From contig NZ_BIFT01000001.1 of assembly GCF_003967575.1 (NCBI RefSeq), forward strand, positions 1,922,001 to 1,986,000: a stretch of 64,000 nucleotides of DNA, read 5' to 3'. The notes under the pieces are model-generated. The model did no database searches. It was given only the letters and a program-made list of their open reading frames with translations, and was not told the DNA's origin. Numbering within the stretch: position 1 is the stretch's first letter; every line of letters begins with the position of its first letter. This DNA comes from Dictyobacter alpinus (lineage in GTDB: Bacteria; Chloroflexota; Ktedonobacteria; Ktedonobacterales; Ktedonobacteraceae). Shown here one piece after another: positions 53,746 through 62,269 of the stretch. Both the position numbers and the translations under genes were made by a program.

Positions 53746-54249
53746 AAGAAGGCTCCTTCGACTTCCATAGAATGGACAAAATACACAAAACAGACAATTT
53801 CTCGTCACAGTATACCACTTACCTGCTTTAAACAGCAGACAGAGTAGCGGCAGGACTTGTCCCTGCTACCGGTACACGTATGACATGCTGCTCAAACACG
53901 TATTCTTGAAGCTGGCAGAACGAAGTACGGATCACCTATAGCTTGGACCTGGTCGTATGTGTATCGGTAACAGGGACAAGCCCTGCCGTTACGCTGCTCC
54001 TACGGTTACTATTATGCATCATACCTTAGGAATAAAAGGCTAAGGTTGTAAGGAAATTTGGTTTTCTCTCAATGACGAGTACACTGAATTTTGACTGTCA
54101 TTTCGCTAATGGTAACAATCAATTGAAAAACAATCGTAGCGACCGCTTATTTGCGGCCAGCGCGGTTGCATACCATAACATTAGCAGACGTTGCTTCGCG
54201 CGGATATGTTGAGGTGTTTTTTGGTGTCTGAGGAGGAGCCGAAGTACCA
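53746..54249. other. Divergent region with family-C repeat
   Basis: It lies between leftward accC and the rightward chemoreceptor. A family-C element (53843-53995) fills most of it; the rest (54000-54249) has no gene and ends with GAGGAG before the receptor's ATG. Confidence 0.7.
53843..53995. repeat. Family-C long-armed element, copy 2
   Basis: TAGCGGCAGGACTTGTCCCT (53845-53864) and its continuation to 53880 pair imperfectly with 53956-53994. The loop contains CACGTATG...CAAACACGTATTC, shared with copy 1 at 44230-44373. Stems differ by compensating changes. Confidence 0.75.
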
Positions 54250-56439
54250 ATGCTTAAGTTTATAACCAGAATGCAGATCGCCCGCCGTCTCTTGCTGGCG
54301 TTTTTGCTTACCGCGGTCATCCCCGGTATCGTCATCTCTGTGCTCGGTTTGACGTTTTTTAAAGCTCAGACTGAACGTAGCCAGATCATTCGCACAAACA
54401 TTAGTGCATTCAAGTCTGCCACAACGGCCGGCACATATTTACCCGATCTGAATGCTTTGCTCATTACCACCTATTTGGAGCAGTATCAGAGTCATCCACT
54501 GGTTGAAAAAAACCAGTTGGCCACCAATCTACAACACATTCAAGAAACTACCCGCCTCTTTGATAATGAGGCTAATAATTATCAGCAGAACTACGAATTA
54601 CTGACCTCTCCAGGAATGCGGACAACCTATACTATACTGACACGCCATCATCTCGATCCAGGTCTCCCGGCCCAACAACAACGCGATCTGGAGTTGGTGC
54701 TGCATACCAGCTGGCCAGCTTATCAAGCGGCTCAGGATCAGGTGCTGGAGGCAATCGATAAGAAAGCTTCAAATACTCTCGTCCATGATCTGGTCGCGCA
54801 GGCCAATCTCGCCTATCTTCCACTAGAGAACGAATGGGATGAGATCACAAATATCGCGGAAAAGACCAGTATTCGCATGGTTACGACCAATACCACCCAA
54901 ACCAATCAGATTATTTTTCTGACGCTGGTCGCTTTCTTCGGCACCATCATCATGGTCACAGCCATCGGCTATATTGCCTATCGCTCGATTACTGTGCCTT
55001 TGCATCAACTGGCCCTGCTCACACGCCGCATTGCCAGAGGAGATACCAAGGCCCGCGCCACAATTACGACTCGCGATGAGATCTATCTGGTCGCGCTCTC
55101 AATGAATACCATGCTGGACAATATTGTGGAGCTTATGCAGGAGGCTCGCTTCCAGCGCGATCAGTTACAGGGGCAGGTAGAAAAACTGATTGGTGAGGTT
55201 AGCGGCATCGGTGAGGGCGACCTGCGCGTCCAGGCCGAGGTTGATGATAACGCACTGGGTATCCTGGGCGACTCGTTTAATTATATGATTGAAGAGCTCG
55301 GTAGCCTGGTAGTACGCGTCAAAATGGTGGCGAACCGGGTAACAAGCTCGACGAAAACAATTCTGGGCTCCATGACGCAACTGGTGGAGACCGATAGCAA
55401 CCAGTTACAGCAGATCGCGATCGCCAGTGAAGAGGTTGAGCAGATGGCGGCCTCCAGTCGCAACGTCGCGGAACGCTCACAGGTGTTGTTCGATGTCGCA
55501 CGCATAGCTCGGCAGGATGCTCAGATTGGACGCGAGGCGGTTGAACAGGCGCTCGAAGAGATCAGCCGTATCAATTACAACGTGCAGAGTACCGCTGGCA
55601 AGGTACATAGCCTGGGCGATCATTCACGTGAGATTGATGAGGTCATTGAGGTCATCGCCAGTATCGCTCATCAGACAAACCGGCTGGCTCTGGATTCAGC
55701 TATTCAGGCCGCTATGGCCGGAGATAATGGTAAGGGCTTTGGCGCGGTCGCAGCCGATATTCGTCGTCTGGCTGAACGCACAAAAGATCAGGCCAATGTG
55801 ATTACCCGTATCGTCCGGAGTATTCGTGAGGAGATTGGCACACTCGCGATCTCTATGCAGGAAACCGAGAAAGAAGCCATCGCAGGCACACGCCTGACCC
55901 AGGAGGCCAGTATGGCACTGGAATCCATCTTTACCGCCGTCGAACATCAGGCGAAGGAGATTGAGCAGATCAATCGTATGGTCGCTCAGCAACTTAAATC
56001 TTCGAGCGCGGTCTCCAGGATCATGCAAAATGTGGCGTCCACCACCCGACAGAGTAGCAGTAGTACACGCAATGCTTCCCAATATGTGGAGCGGCTGGCC
56101 CAGCAAGTGGAACAATTACGTGCCTCGGTCGAAGCCTTTAAATTGCGTGACGACCATATCTATCAGGTTCCAACCACCAACATGAACCTGGAGTGGGGCA
56201 TGGAATCTGAGAGTATCCTGACTGCCAGTGGCTCATTTCGCGCGGTGAGCGCTACACTGCGACCACTACAGGATAACAATGGCACATCACACTCGGGTAT
56301 CTATTTTGCGCCTCCAGAGTCAACCGACGATTATAGCGCCTATCCCGTATCTCCTTCACAAGAGATCCAGAAAAGCGGCGAGGATTGGCAGCATATTCCA
56401 CAATCCGAACAATGGCGAACGGCACATAAAGAAGGTTGA
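54250..56439 (+). CDS. Methyl-accepting chemotaxis-like receptor
   Basis: A 729-residue membrane receptor. Spans at about 13-36 and 218-240 frame a 180-residue periplasmic/external sensor region. A HAMP domain (about 243-292) and a second HAMP-like repeat (about 315-365) precede a long coiled-coil signalling domain. The receptor hairpin tip is recognisable in IEVIASIAHQTNRLALDSAIQAAMAGDNGKGFGAVAADIRRLAERTKDQ. A 100-residue tail has no CheR-binding pentapeptide. No che genes are nearby. Confidence 0.9.
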   Translation: MLKFITRMQIARRLLLAFLLTAVIPGIVISVLGLTFFKAQTERSQIIRTNISAFKSATTAGTYLPDLNALLITTYLEQYQSHPLVEKNQLATNLQHIQETTRLFDNEANNYQQNYELLTSPGMRTTYTILTRHHLDPGLPAQQQRDLELVLHTSWPAYQAAQDQVLEAIDKKASNTLVHDLVAQANLAYLPLENEWDEITNIAEKTSIRMVTTNTTQTNQIIFLTLVAFFGTIIMVTAIGYIAYRSITVPLHQLALLTRRIARGDTKARATITTRDEIYLVALSMNTMLDNIVELMQEARFQRDQLQGQVEKLIGEVSGIGEGDLRVQAEVDDNALGILGDSFNYMIEELGSLVVRVKMVANRVTSSTKTILGSMTQLVETDSNQLQQIAIASEEVEQMAASSRNVAERSQVLFDVARIARQDAQIGREAVEQALEEISRINYNVQSTAGKVHSLGDHSREIDEVIEVIASIAHQTNRLALDSAIQAAMAGDNGKGFGAVAADIRRLAERTKDQANVITRIVRSIREEIGTLAISMQETEKEAIAGTRLTQEASMALESIFTAVEHQAKEIEQINRMVAQQLKSSSAVSRIMQNVASTTRQSSSSTRNASQYVERLAQQVEQLRASVEAFKLRDDHIYQVPTTNMNLEWGMESESILTASGSFRAVSATLRPLQDNNGTSHSGIYFAPPESTDDYSAYPVSPSQEIQKSGEDWQHIPQSEQWRTAHKEG

Positions 56440-56509
56440 TGCAGAGGATCAGGTTGGTGGTATACCATCCAGAAATTCAGAAACAGCGAGCGCCATTGAG
56501 CATAAAAAC

Positions 56510-57379
56510 TCAGTGGTGCTCTTTACTGCTGGATGTGGACACATGCATGGCGTTCTGGCGTACAGTCTCATAGAGAATGATCCCGGTCGCCATGGCCGCA
56601 TTTAAAGATTCAACCGCGTTAGCCAGGGGAATACTAATTGGTAGCGTGGCCAGCCGATGGCCTTCAGGCGAGGGTCCATGGGCTTCATTGCCGATAATTA
56701 AAGCAAACGGATGTGTCAGATCCTGCTCATAATACATGTGTGTACTGCCAGCTTCAGCCAGTAAGACCTGGACATGATCACCACAATGGCTGGCAATCCG
56801 TGTGGACATAGTCTCCCAGTCAACGTTGGTCTCGACAGGCAATGCTACATGCGCGCCAGCCGCCGAGCGTACAACCTTGGGACTGTAATAATCCACACAG
56901 TGAGGAGTTAGTAGGATACGCTCAACATCAGCCGCCAGGGCAGTACGTAGGATGGTTCCCATATTACCAGGATCCGCCAGATCATCTAGAATCAGCAGGC
57001 AAGGCCGAGCACCTGGCTGTCGCTTCTGTTGGAGTACAGCTGGATCCAGGGCGTCCAGCGTCAAAACACTAACCACCCCTTGCGAGGTCTGTGTCTCACC
57101 AAGTGCCTCAATGACGCGATCGCTCACCTCAATCAATTGAGATTCGGTCAGGGCCGGCGTATGTAACAAACGCTCAAGTAAAGCCCTGCCCTCAGCGGTA
57201 CGCTGAAGTAAAGTGGGTTGATAATATACTTCATGGGGCCAGAGTTGGGCATTTAACAGGGTCTCCAATAAATGAGGACCCTCCATTAAGAAGAGGCCAT
57301 GTTTTTTACGGCCACGAGCGCTATGCAAGGTCTGTAACTTGCTGATACGTGGATTCGAGGGACTGGTAATCAGCGTCAT
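56510..57379 (-). CDS. TrmH/SpoU-family RNA 2'-O-methyltransferase
   Basis: A 289-residue SPOUT methyltransferase. It has a SpoU substrate-binding N-terminal domain (residues 1-105: SNPRISKLQTLHSARGRKKHGLFLMEGPHLLETL). The catalytic domain carries motif 1 LILDDLADPGNMGTILRTALAADV, motif 2 ALIIGNEAHGPS, and motif 3 SIPLANAVESLNAAMATGIILYE, the knotted S-adenosylmethionine site. It may modify rRNA or tRNA. It follows rplT with a terminator between. Confidence 0.92.
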   Translation of the reverse strand: MTLITSPSNPRISKLQTLHSARGRKKHGLFLMEGPHLLETLLNAQLWPHEVYYQPTLLQRTAEGRALLERLLHTPALTESQLIEVSDRVIEALGETQTSQGVVSVLTLDALDPAVLQQKRQPGARPCLLILDDLADPGNMGTILRTALAADVERILLTPHCVDYYSPKVVRSAAGAHVALPVETNVDWETMSTRIASHCGDHVQVLLAEAGSTHMYYEQDLTHPFALIIGNEAHGPSPEGHRLATLPISIPLANAVESLNAAMATGIILYETVRQNAMHVSTSSSKEHH

Positions 57380-57397
57380 GATATCCTCAAAAGAACC

Positions 57398-57431
57398 AAA
57401 GGGCCCGCCATATTAAAACGGCGGGCCCTTT
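57398..57431 (-). terminator. Terminator after rplT
   Basis: AAAGGGCCCGCC (57398-57409) pairs with GGCGGGCCCTTT (57420-57431) around an AT loop, and a T-rich stretch follows on the minus strand. It lies 17 bases past the rplT stop. Confidence 0.85.
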
Positions 57432-57447
57432 TATGTAGAAAAATCTT

Positions 57448-57807
57448 TTACGCCTTGGTAGCCTCTAAGGCCTGATTTACCAGCACACTAAAGGCTGACA
57501 TATCATTGACGGCCATTTCAGCCAGGATCTTGCGATCGACTTCAATTCCGGCGAGATGGATGGCGTGCATCAGCTGGCTATAGCTGAGGCCATGCATGCG
57601 GGCCGCTGCATTGATACGTACGATCCACAGACGGCGCATGTCGCGCTTGCGGTTACGGCGGTCGCGGTACATATACGCCATTGAGCGCATAACGGACTCA
57701 TGGGCGGGGCGGAACACGTTACGACGCGTACCACGATGTCCTTCCGCGAGTTGGAATATTTTTTTGTGCTTTTTGTGGGAGGTTACTCCACGTTTTACTC
57801 TTGGCAT
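57448..57807 (-). CDS. rplT: Ribosomal protein bL20
   Basis: A 119-residue ribosomal protein with the family start MPRVKRGVTSHKKHKKIFQLAEGHRGTRRNVFRPAHESVMRSMAYMYRDRRNRKRDMRRLWIVRINAA recognisable. It binds 23S rRNA during assembly and often represses its own operon. It follows rpmI by 39 bases. Confidence 0.97.
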   Translation of the reverse strand: MPRVKRGVTSHKKHKKIFQLAEGHRGTRRNVFRPAHESVMRSMAYMYRDRRNRKRDMRRLWIVRINAAARMHGLSYSQLMHAIHLAGIEVDRKILAEMAVNDMSAFSVLVNQALEATKA

Positions 57808-57846
57808 GTTCGGTCCTTATTCCTTTTTTATTTTTGAGCGGTAGAA

Positions 57847-58053
57847 CTAGAATGCGTAAGGAAGCAAGCGTTTCAGGCGGCGTGTATCAGCGGTTGCCAA
57901 CGGAAACGTCTTGTCCATAGAACGAACAGCCTGAGGTGATTTGTTACGGCGCAAGTGGTTGATAGCAATCTTACGGCGCAAGAATTTGCCGCCGGCGGTT
58001 ACTTTGACGCGCTTGGCCATTGCCTTGTGTGTTTTTAATTTCTGCTTTGGCAT
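57847..58053 (-). CDS. rpmI: Ribosomal protein bL35
   Basis: A 68-residue ribosomal protein with the family pattern MPKQKLKTHKAMAKRVKVTAGGKF and HLRRNKSPQAVRSMDKTFPLATADTRRLKRLLPY. The usual upstream gene infC (initiation factor IF-3) is absent here. A 200-base leader with a good promoter precedes it. Confidence 0.96.
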   Translation of the reverse strand: MPKQKLKTHKAMAKRVKVTAGGKFLRRKIAINHLRRNKSPQAVRSMDKTFPLATADTRRLKRLLPYAF

Positions 58054-58263
58054 AGCTCTTTCTTTCCTTCATAGGGCGGGGGTAATATTTATTATTTCTT
58101 CTGTTCTCTACTACAAATCTATCTGTTGGAGCGCAGTGTGAAGCACACAACGGCTACAGGTGAAGGTAATGTAGATGTGATGATTGAACGTTTCAATCAT
58201 ATCAGCAACTCTATCAAAGGCGAAGAGAAGCCTTTTTCAAGAAAGTCCCCGCATGCGGGTTGC

Positions 58264-58292
58264 ATTATAGCATACCCATCCTCAAGAGGCAA
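58264..58292 (-). promoter_or_regulatory. Promoter of rpmI-rplT
   Basis: On the minus strand TTGCCT (58292-58287), 17 bases, TATAAT (58269-58264). The predicted leader is about 205 bases, long enough for L20 autoregulation. Confidence 0.7.
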
Positions 58293-58328
58293 GTAGTCTA
58301 TTGTGCAATATGTTTAGTGTTTCTTTTT

Positions 58329-58406
58329 GGCGCCTGCGGCGCCAGATTGGGGGGGGGTGAAATGAGTGTGGGGCACGGCCGCAGCCGTGCCCCACACTCA
58401 TTTCAC
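58329..58406. repeat. Family-A palindromic element
   Basis: GGCGCC-TGC-GGCGCC (58329-58343) followed by a 23-base arm (58357-58379) perfectly complementary to 58384-58406 around CGCA. The arm sequence GTGAAATGAGTGTGGGGCAC is unlike the other copies though the layout is the same. Confidence 0.8.
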
Positions 58407-58452
58407 ACTTTACAGACCCACTCTACTCAATGAAATTTTTTATGTGCTGGGT

Positions 58453-59820
58453 TCAGGATGATAGTGGCTTTACTGATCCTACTTTTTTGATGGTTTCTTC
58501 CAGTTGTTTCTGGACTTCGTTAAGGGCACCTGTAGGATCAACTTTGCCGGTGTTGTAGACTGGCGATAATACGTTTGAAATGACACTATCAAACTGGCCG
58601 TAGCTGATTGCCAGGTGGTTGATGGATTCCTGACCGTGATCCAGAGATCCCTGGGCCACTTGCATTAACTGTTCCTTGGTCAGTGAAGGCATAACCTTAT
58701 GGGTGTTTTCGGCCCATTCTGGCAGGAGTTGTGACCAGGGAGGAACGGCACCTGAGGATTCCATATAGGTTTTCGCGCCATGGGCGGGATCACATAACCA
58801 TTGGAGGAAGGTCCAGGCTTCCTTGGGATGTTTGGAGTCTTTTGCCATCATCCAGGGATCAGTGAATAAGACGTCTTTGGCGTTGCTGGTAAAATGGGGC
58901 AAGGGAGCAACAGCCCAGTTGAATTTGGCCGGTTTGTTCCCCCATAATCCCCAGACACCACTCATCGACATGCCGACTTTACCACTCAAAAAGCCATTGA
59001 GCAGGGTTGCGTCGGCTGGTAGAGGCGCAACTTGATATTTATAGATCAGGTCACGTTTCCATTGTACCGACTTCGCCACAAGTGGATCAGTCGCTGTGGT
59101 AGATTTAACAACTCCATCTTTATAAGTGGATGGCTGAAAATAATCTCCGCCAAAGAGCATTGAGGTGGAATTTTCTGGCCAGAGATCATCACTCATGCCA
59201 TAAGCGCGCTCATTCAAGGATTTACTCTTGACCGTCATCGCCTGGGCATCTTTCAACATGGTTTCCCATGTCCAGTTGGGATCATCCCAGCTTGTTGGTG
59301 GCAGCGGCAAATTAGCCTTCTTGAACATATCTACATTGTAGTAGACATAACTACCACCGGTCGCGAAGGGGATAGCATAGACATGGCCGTTGACACTATA
59401 CTGATCCAGCAGCTTCTGATTCATGCCGTTGAAAGAAAAATGACTGGACTCAATATATGGGTTCAGGTCAGCGGCAAAGCCACGATATACCTCATCGGCC
59501 CAGCTATTGTTGCCCCAGATGGAAAAAATGTCCGCAGGCTCCCAGCCAACCTGCATCGTCACCAGTTTCTGGTCAAAGTTCGCTCCCGAAGGAACTAATA
59601 CCAACTTGATATGAATGTCGGAATGCGAGGCTTCAAAATCATCGACAACTTTGTATTCCCACGGATTAATATTTATATCGGTGCGCACCAACCACGTCAC
59701 GGTGGTTCGGCCGGATAAGGTCTTAGCATTTATCCCTAAAACGCTACAGCCTGTATTGGCCACGATAACCAGGCATAAGAGCGCGCCTAACATGAGCGTT
59801 CTGCTCAACCATTTAAGCAT
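58453..59820 (-). CDS. Sugar ABC transporter substrate-binding lipoprotein
   Basis: A 455-residue lipoprotein; the signal peptide ends with lipobox Cys25 (ANTGC). It is an extracellular solute-binding protein family 1, with TVTWLVRTDININPWEYKVVDDFEASHSDIHIKLVLVPSG, YAIPFATGGSYVYYNVDMFKKANLPLPPTSWDD, and AVAPLPHFTSNAKDVLFTDPWMMAKDSKHPKEAWTFLQWLCDPAHG. The ligand is probably an oligosaccharide. It is the last gene of the leftward operon behind two permeases. Confidence 0.93.
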   Translation of the reverse strand: MLKWLSRTLMLGALLCLVIVANTGCSVLGINAKTLSGRTTVTWLVRTDININPWEYKVVDDFEASHSDIHIKLVLVPSGANFDQKLVTMQVGWEPADIFSIWGNNSWADEVYRGFAADLNPYIESSHFSFNGMNQKLLDQYSVNGHVYAIPFATGGSYVYYNVDMFKKANLPLPPTSWDDPNWTWETMLKDAQAMTVKSKSLNERAYGMSDDLWPENSTSMLFGGDYFQPSTYKDGVVKSTTATDPLVAKSVQWKRDLIYKYQVAPLPADATLLNGFLSGKVGMSMSGVWGLWGNKPAKFNWAVAPLPHFTSNAKDVLFTDPWMMAKDSKHPKEAWTFLQWLCDPAHGAKTYMESSGAVPPWSQLLPEWAENTHKVMPSLTKEQLMQVAQGSLDHGQESINHLAISYGQFDSVISNVLSPVYNTGKVDPTGALNEVQKQLEETIKKVGSVKPLSS

Positions 59821-59896
59821 TGACTACCTCACTCAATCGGAACTTGACGAGTCCACAATTACATACCTTGCCGCGCAAAGTCCATTTTCTTGATAA

Positions 59897-60781
59897 CTAT
59901 GGCTTATCCACTGTGGGTCGAGCCACAACAATTCCCTGGATGATGTAGCGCTGGGAAAAGAAAAAGACGATAACACAGGGGATTACTGCCACCAGAGCGG
60001 CGGCCATCAATATATTCCATTGGGTGGAACCATAAGCGGCTGTATATTGGGATAATCCCAGGCTGATCGGATAGGATTCATTGGTATTCAAATATATCAA
60101 TGGACCCATCAAGTCGTTCCAGTGAAACATAAAGGAGAAGATGGCGACCGCCGCCAGGGCAGGCTTGGATAGGGGGAGGATAATCTGCCACCAGATGACC
60201 AGGTGGCTGGCTCCGTCCAACTTGGCGGCCTCCACCACATCACGCGAAATGCCACGGAATGCCTGGCGCAACAAGAAGATCAGGTAAGGACTGCCAAAGA
60301 AGGTGGGCACAATCAATGGGAGGTAGGTGTCGATCCAGCCCAGTGAGCGAAACAGCAGGAACTGTGGGATGATCAATACTTCGTACGGAATCATCATGGT
60401 TGCGAGTACGCAAATAAAGACAACTTCACGATATTTGAAGCGTACATGCGCAAACGCATAGGCGACCAATGAGGAGGAGAGGATGTCTCCAATAATGGTA
60501 AGCAAGCAATACGCCGCTGAATTGCCCATATATTGGAAAATTGGTACAGCCGTTAATGCTGTTACGAAGTTTGCCCAGATTGGCGGGTTGGGGAAGATGA
60601 TAGGTGGAAAAGCACTGACATCTGCCAGAGATTTCAGCGCCGTTGACAACATCCAACCAACAGGCACTAAGAAGAGCAGGGCAAAGAAAATCAGCAGGGC
60701 ATAAACAAGAATCTTGTTCACACGCTTACGTAGCAGTGCGTTTTTCCGGGCAGTGTCTACCTGTGATACTTGCAATGACAT
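59897..60781 (-). CDS. Sugar ABC transporter permease (MalG type)
   Basis: A 294-residue inner-membrane permease with six spans; the start at MSLQVSQVD is preferred over the upstream start at 60847 because GAGAG lies upstream of it and the upstream part overlaps malF. The EAA loop is VEAAKLDGASHLVIWWQIILPLSKPALAAVAIFSFMFHWNDLMGPL. It forms the channel with the MalF-type partner upstream. Confidence 0.93.
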   Translation of the reverse strand: MSLQVSQVDTARKNALLRKRVNKILVYALLIFFALLFLVPVGWMLSTALKSLADVSAFPPIIFPNPPIWANFVTALTAVPIFQYMGNSAAYCLLTIIGDILSSSLVAYAFAHVRFKYREVVFICVLATMMIPYEVLIIPQFLLFRSLGWIDTYLPLIVPTFFGSPYLIFLLRQAFRGISRDVVEAAKLDGASHLVIWWQIILPLSKPALAAVAIFSFMFHWNDLMGPLIYLNTNESYPISLGLSQYTAAYGSTQWNILMAAALVAVIPCVIVFFFSQRYIIQGIVVARPTVDKP

Positions 60782-60800
60782 ATGTTTACTCTCTCTTTCA

Positions 60801-61766
60801 CTAGGCTTCGTAGTACACCAGGCGGCGGCTGATCTGTAGCAGCGCAACTGTCAATGCAAAGATAATTACAAACAGTATCCATGCCTGACTGGCAGCATAG
60901 CCAAATTTAAAGTACTGGAAGGCATTGTTAAACAGATAGAGCACGTAAAACTCGGAGGCAAAATTTGGTCCACCCTGGGTGATCACATAGCCCTGTACGA
61001 AAACCTGGAAGGCGCCAATTACGCCGGTGACCAGGTTCAGCAGAATCGCGGGACTGATCATTGGAAGAGTGATGCTTCTAAAGCGATGCCAGTTATTAGC
61101 ACCATCCAGGGATGCAGCTTCATAGAGATCAGAGGGAATGTTCTGTAGGGAGGCCAGAAACACGATCATAGGACCGCCCAATCCCCAGAGACTCATGAGC
61201 ACAAAAGATGGAATAACACTGGATTCATCCTGAAACCAGAGCGAGGATGGCAGGTGCAGAGAATTTAGTATGTAGTTGGCGATACCAAGATCGGGATTGA
61301 AGATCCACTGCCATAAAAGCGAGACCGCTACGCCCGCGATAACTGTGGGCATGTAATAGATGGTACGAAATACTCCCAAAAAGCGCACCCGCTGATTCAG
61401 TAGTATCGCGAGGAAGAGTGAGCCTACCAGTGCCAGCGGTACTGATAGCACAACATAATACACAGTCACAGCCAGTGATTTCAGAAAAATAGAGTCCGCA
61501 AAAAGGGACGTATAATTCTGTAAGCCAATAAAATTGGGGGCGCTAGATGTTCCAGTGTAATCAGTGAAACTCAAAATGAACGAGGCCAAAACCGGTCCAC
61601 CGGTAAAGAAAAGAAAACCAATGAGCCATGGTGAGATCAATAGCCAGAAAGATCGGGCTTCTCGTGCCTCTAGCTTACTCTTGTAACTACGTCGTTTTGA
61701 CTGCTTTTGAGCGCTTGTGGCTTGCCCAGAATCCACATCGACAGCCTGTATACCGGATGTACTCAT
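60801..61766 (-). CDS. Sugar ABC transporter permease (MalF type)
   Basis: A 321-residue permease with six spans and a charged N-terminal tail. EAA loop: YEAASLDGANNWHRFRSITLPMISPAILLNLVTGVIGAFQVFVQGYVITQGGP. It is first in the operon, downstream of an operator-like repeat and promoter. No ATPase gene is present, so a shared ATPase elsewhere is expected. Confidence 0.93.
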   Translation of the reverse strand: MSTSGIQAVDVDSGQATSAQKQSKRRSYKSKLEAREARSFWLLISPWLIGFLFFTGGPVLASFILSFTDYTGTSSAPNFIGLQNYTSLFADSIFLKSLAVTVYYVVLSVPLALVGSLFLAILLNQRVRFLGVFRTIYYMPTVIAGVAVSLLWQWIFNPDLGIANYILNSLHLPSSLWFQDESSVIPSFVLMSLWGLGGPMIVFLASLQNIPSDLYEAASLDGANNWHRFRSITLPMISPAILLNLVTGVIGAFQVFVQGYVITQGGPNFASEFYVLYLFNNAFQYFKFGYAASQAWILFVIIFALTVALLQISRRLVYYEA

Positions 61767-62001
61767 GCGTAGTCAACCTCCTTGCGTGCTACAGAACAAA
61801 TTTCAGCCATGAAATTGTAATCATCAGGAAGGCTATTTCTCTAACGTCATACAGAAAAAGAGGATCAATCCAGGAGGCAAGTTGAGATACTTCTTATGCA
61901 TTAAGCACCTACCTTCGTTCACTAGCTTGTCTTCAATGACTAATCAGGAAAAACCCTACAAGTGCGCACAAGTAGTATGACCTGATCGTGAAATCATCCT
62001 A

Positions 62002-62022
62002 TGTGTTCAATCAGCGAACACA
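62002..62022. promoter_or_regulatory. Operator-like inverted repeat
   Basis: TGTGTTC-AATCAGC-GAACACA, perfect 7-base arms. It lies just downstream of the predicted start of the sugar operon, where a LacI-family repressor would block transcription. It is not the classic CG-centred LacI operator, so this is inference. Confidence 0.45.
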
Positions 62023-62049
62023 GCGAAGATATAAAAAAGTATATAATTA

Positions 62050-62077
62050 AGCATAATGATTTTTCTGTAAAAGTCAA
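62050..62077 (-). promoter_or_regulatory. Promoter of sugar ABC operon
   Basis: On the minus strand TTGACT (62077-62072), 16 bases, TATGCT (62055-62050). Transcription would begin near 62043. Confidence 0.5.
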
Positions 62078-62197
62078 CACTATTTTTCAGCAAAAAAGCT
62101 TATCATAGTGTTATCACCAGGATTTTTCAAAAATAAGGCCTGAAATTCGCAAATATGACCTGGGAAAAGTACATCACGCGTCCTGAACAAGCATTGA

Positions 62198-62226
62198 TTG
62201 ACTTTTTAGGCTTATCATGGTATCAA
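62198..62226 (+). promoter_or_regulatory. Promoter of the LacI-family gene
   Basis: TTGACT (62198-62203), 17 bases, TATCAA (62221-62226), about 43 bases before the GTG start. The two ends of this stretch (GATTGAC and GTATCAATC) are also roughly inverted. Confidence 0.45.
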
Positions 62227-62269
62227 TCACCATAGCAAGATTTTCTGTAATTTCAACAGGAGAAAATAC

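Larger units (their letters stand above)
58054..58452. other. Leader and promoter of rpmI-rplT, and palindrome beyond
   Basis: The rpmI leader (58054-58260) contains a hairpin TGATTGA-ACGTT-TCAATCA (58181-58199) and CCCGCATGCGGG (58248-58259) near the transcription start. Farther right is a family-A element (58329-58406) before the sugar-binding protein's stop. No infC or other gene is visible. Confidence 0.65.
61767..62269. other. Divergent control region of sugar operon and LacI gene
   Basis: No gene. It contains a promoter for the leftward operon (62050-62077), an inverted repeat (62002-62022), a promoter for the rightward LacI gene (62198-62226), and a repeated TATGACCTG (about 61976 and 62154). 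The AT content is high. Confidence 0.65.

Noticed and set aside
58054..58260. infC gene upstream of rpmI
   Set aside because: No open frame with IF-3 features; the space holds only a leader.
59900..59912. DnaA box-like TTATCCACT
   Set aside because: Single copy, one mismatch, at the end of a permease gene.
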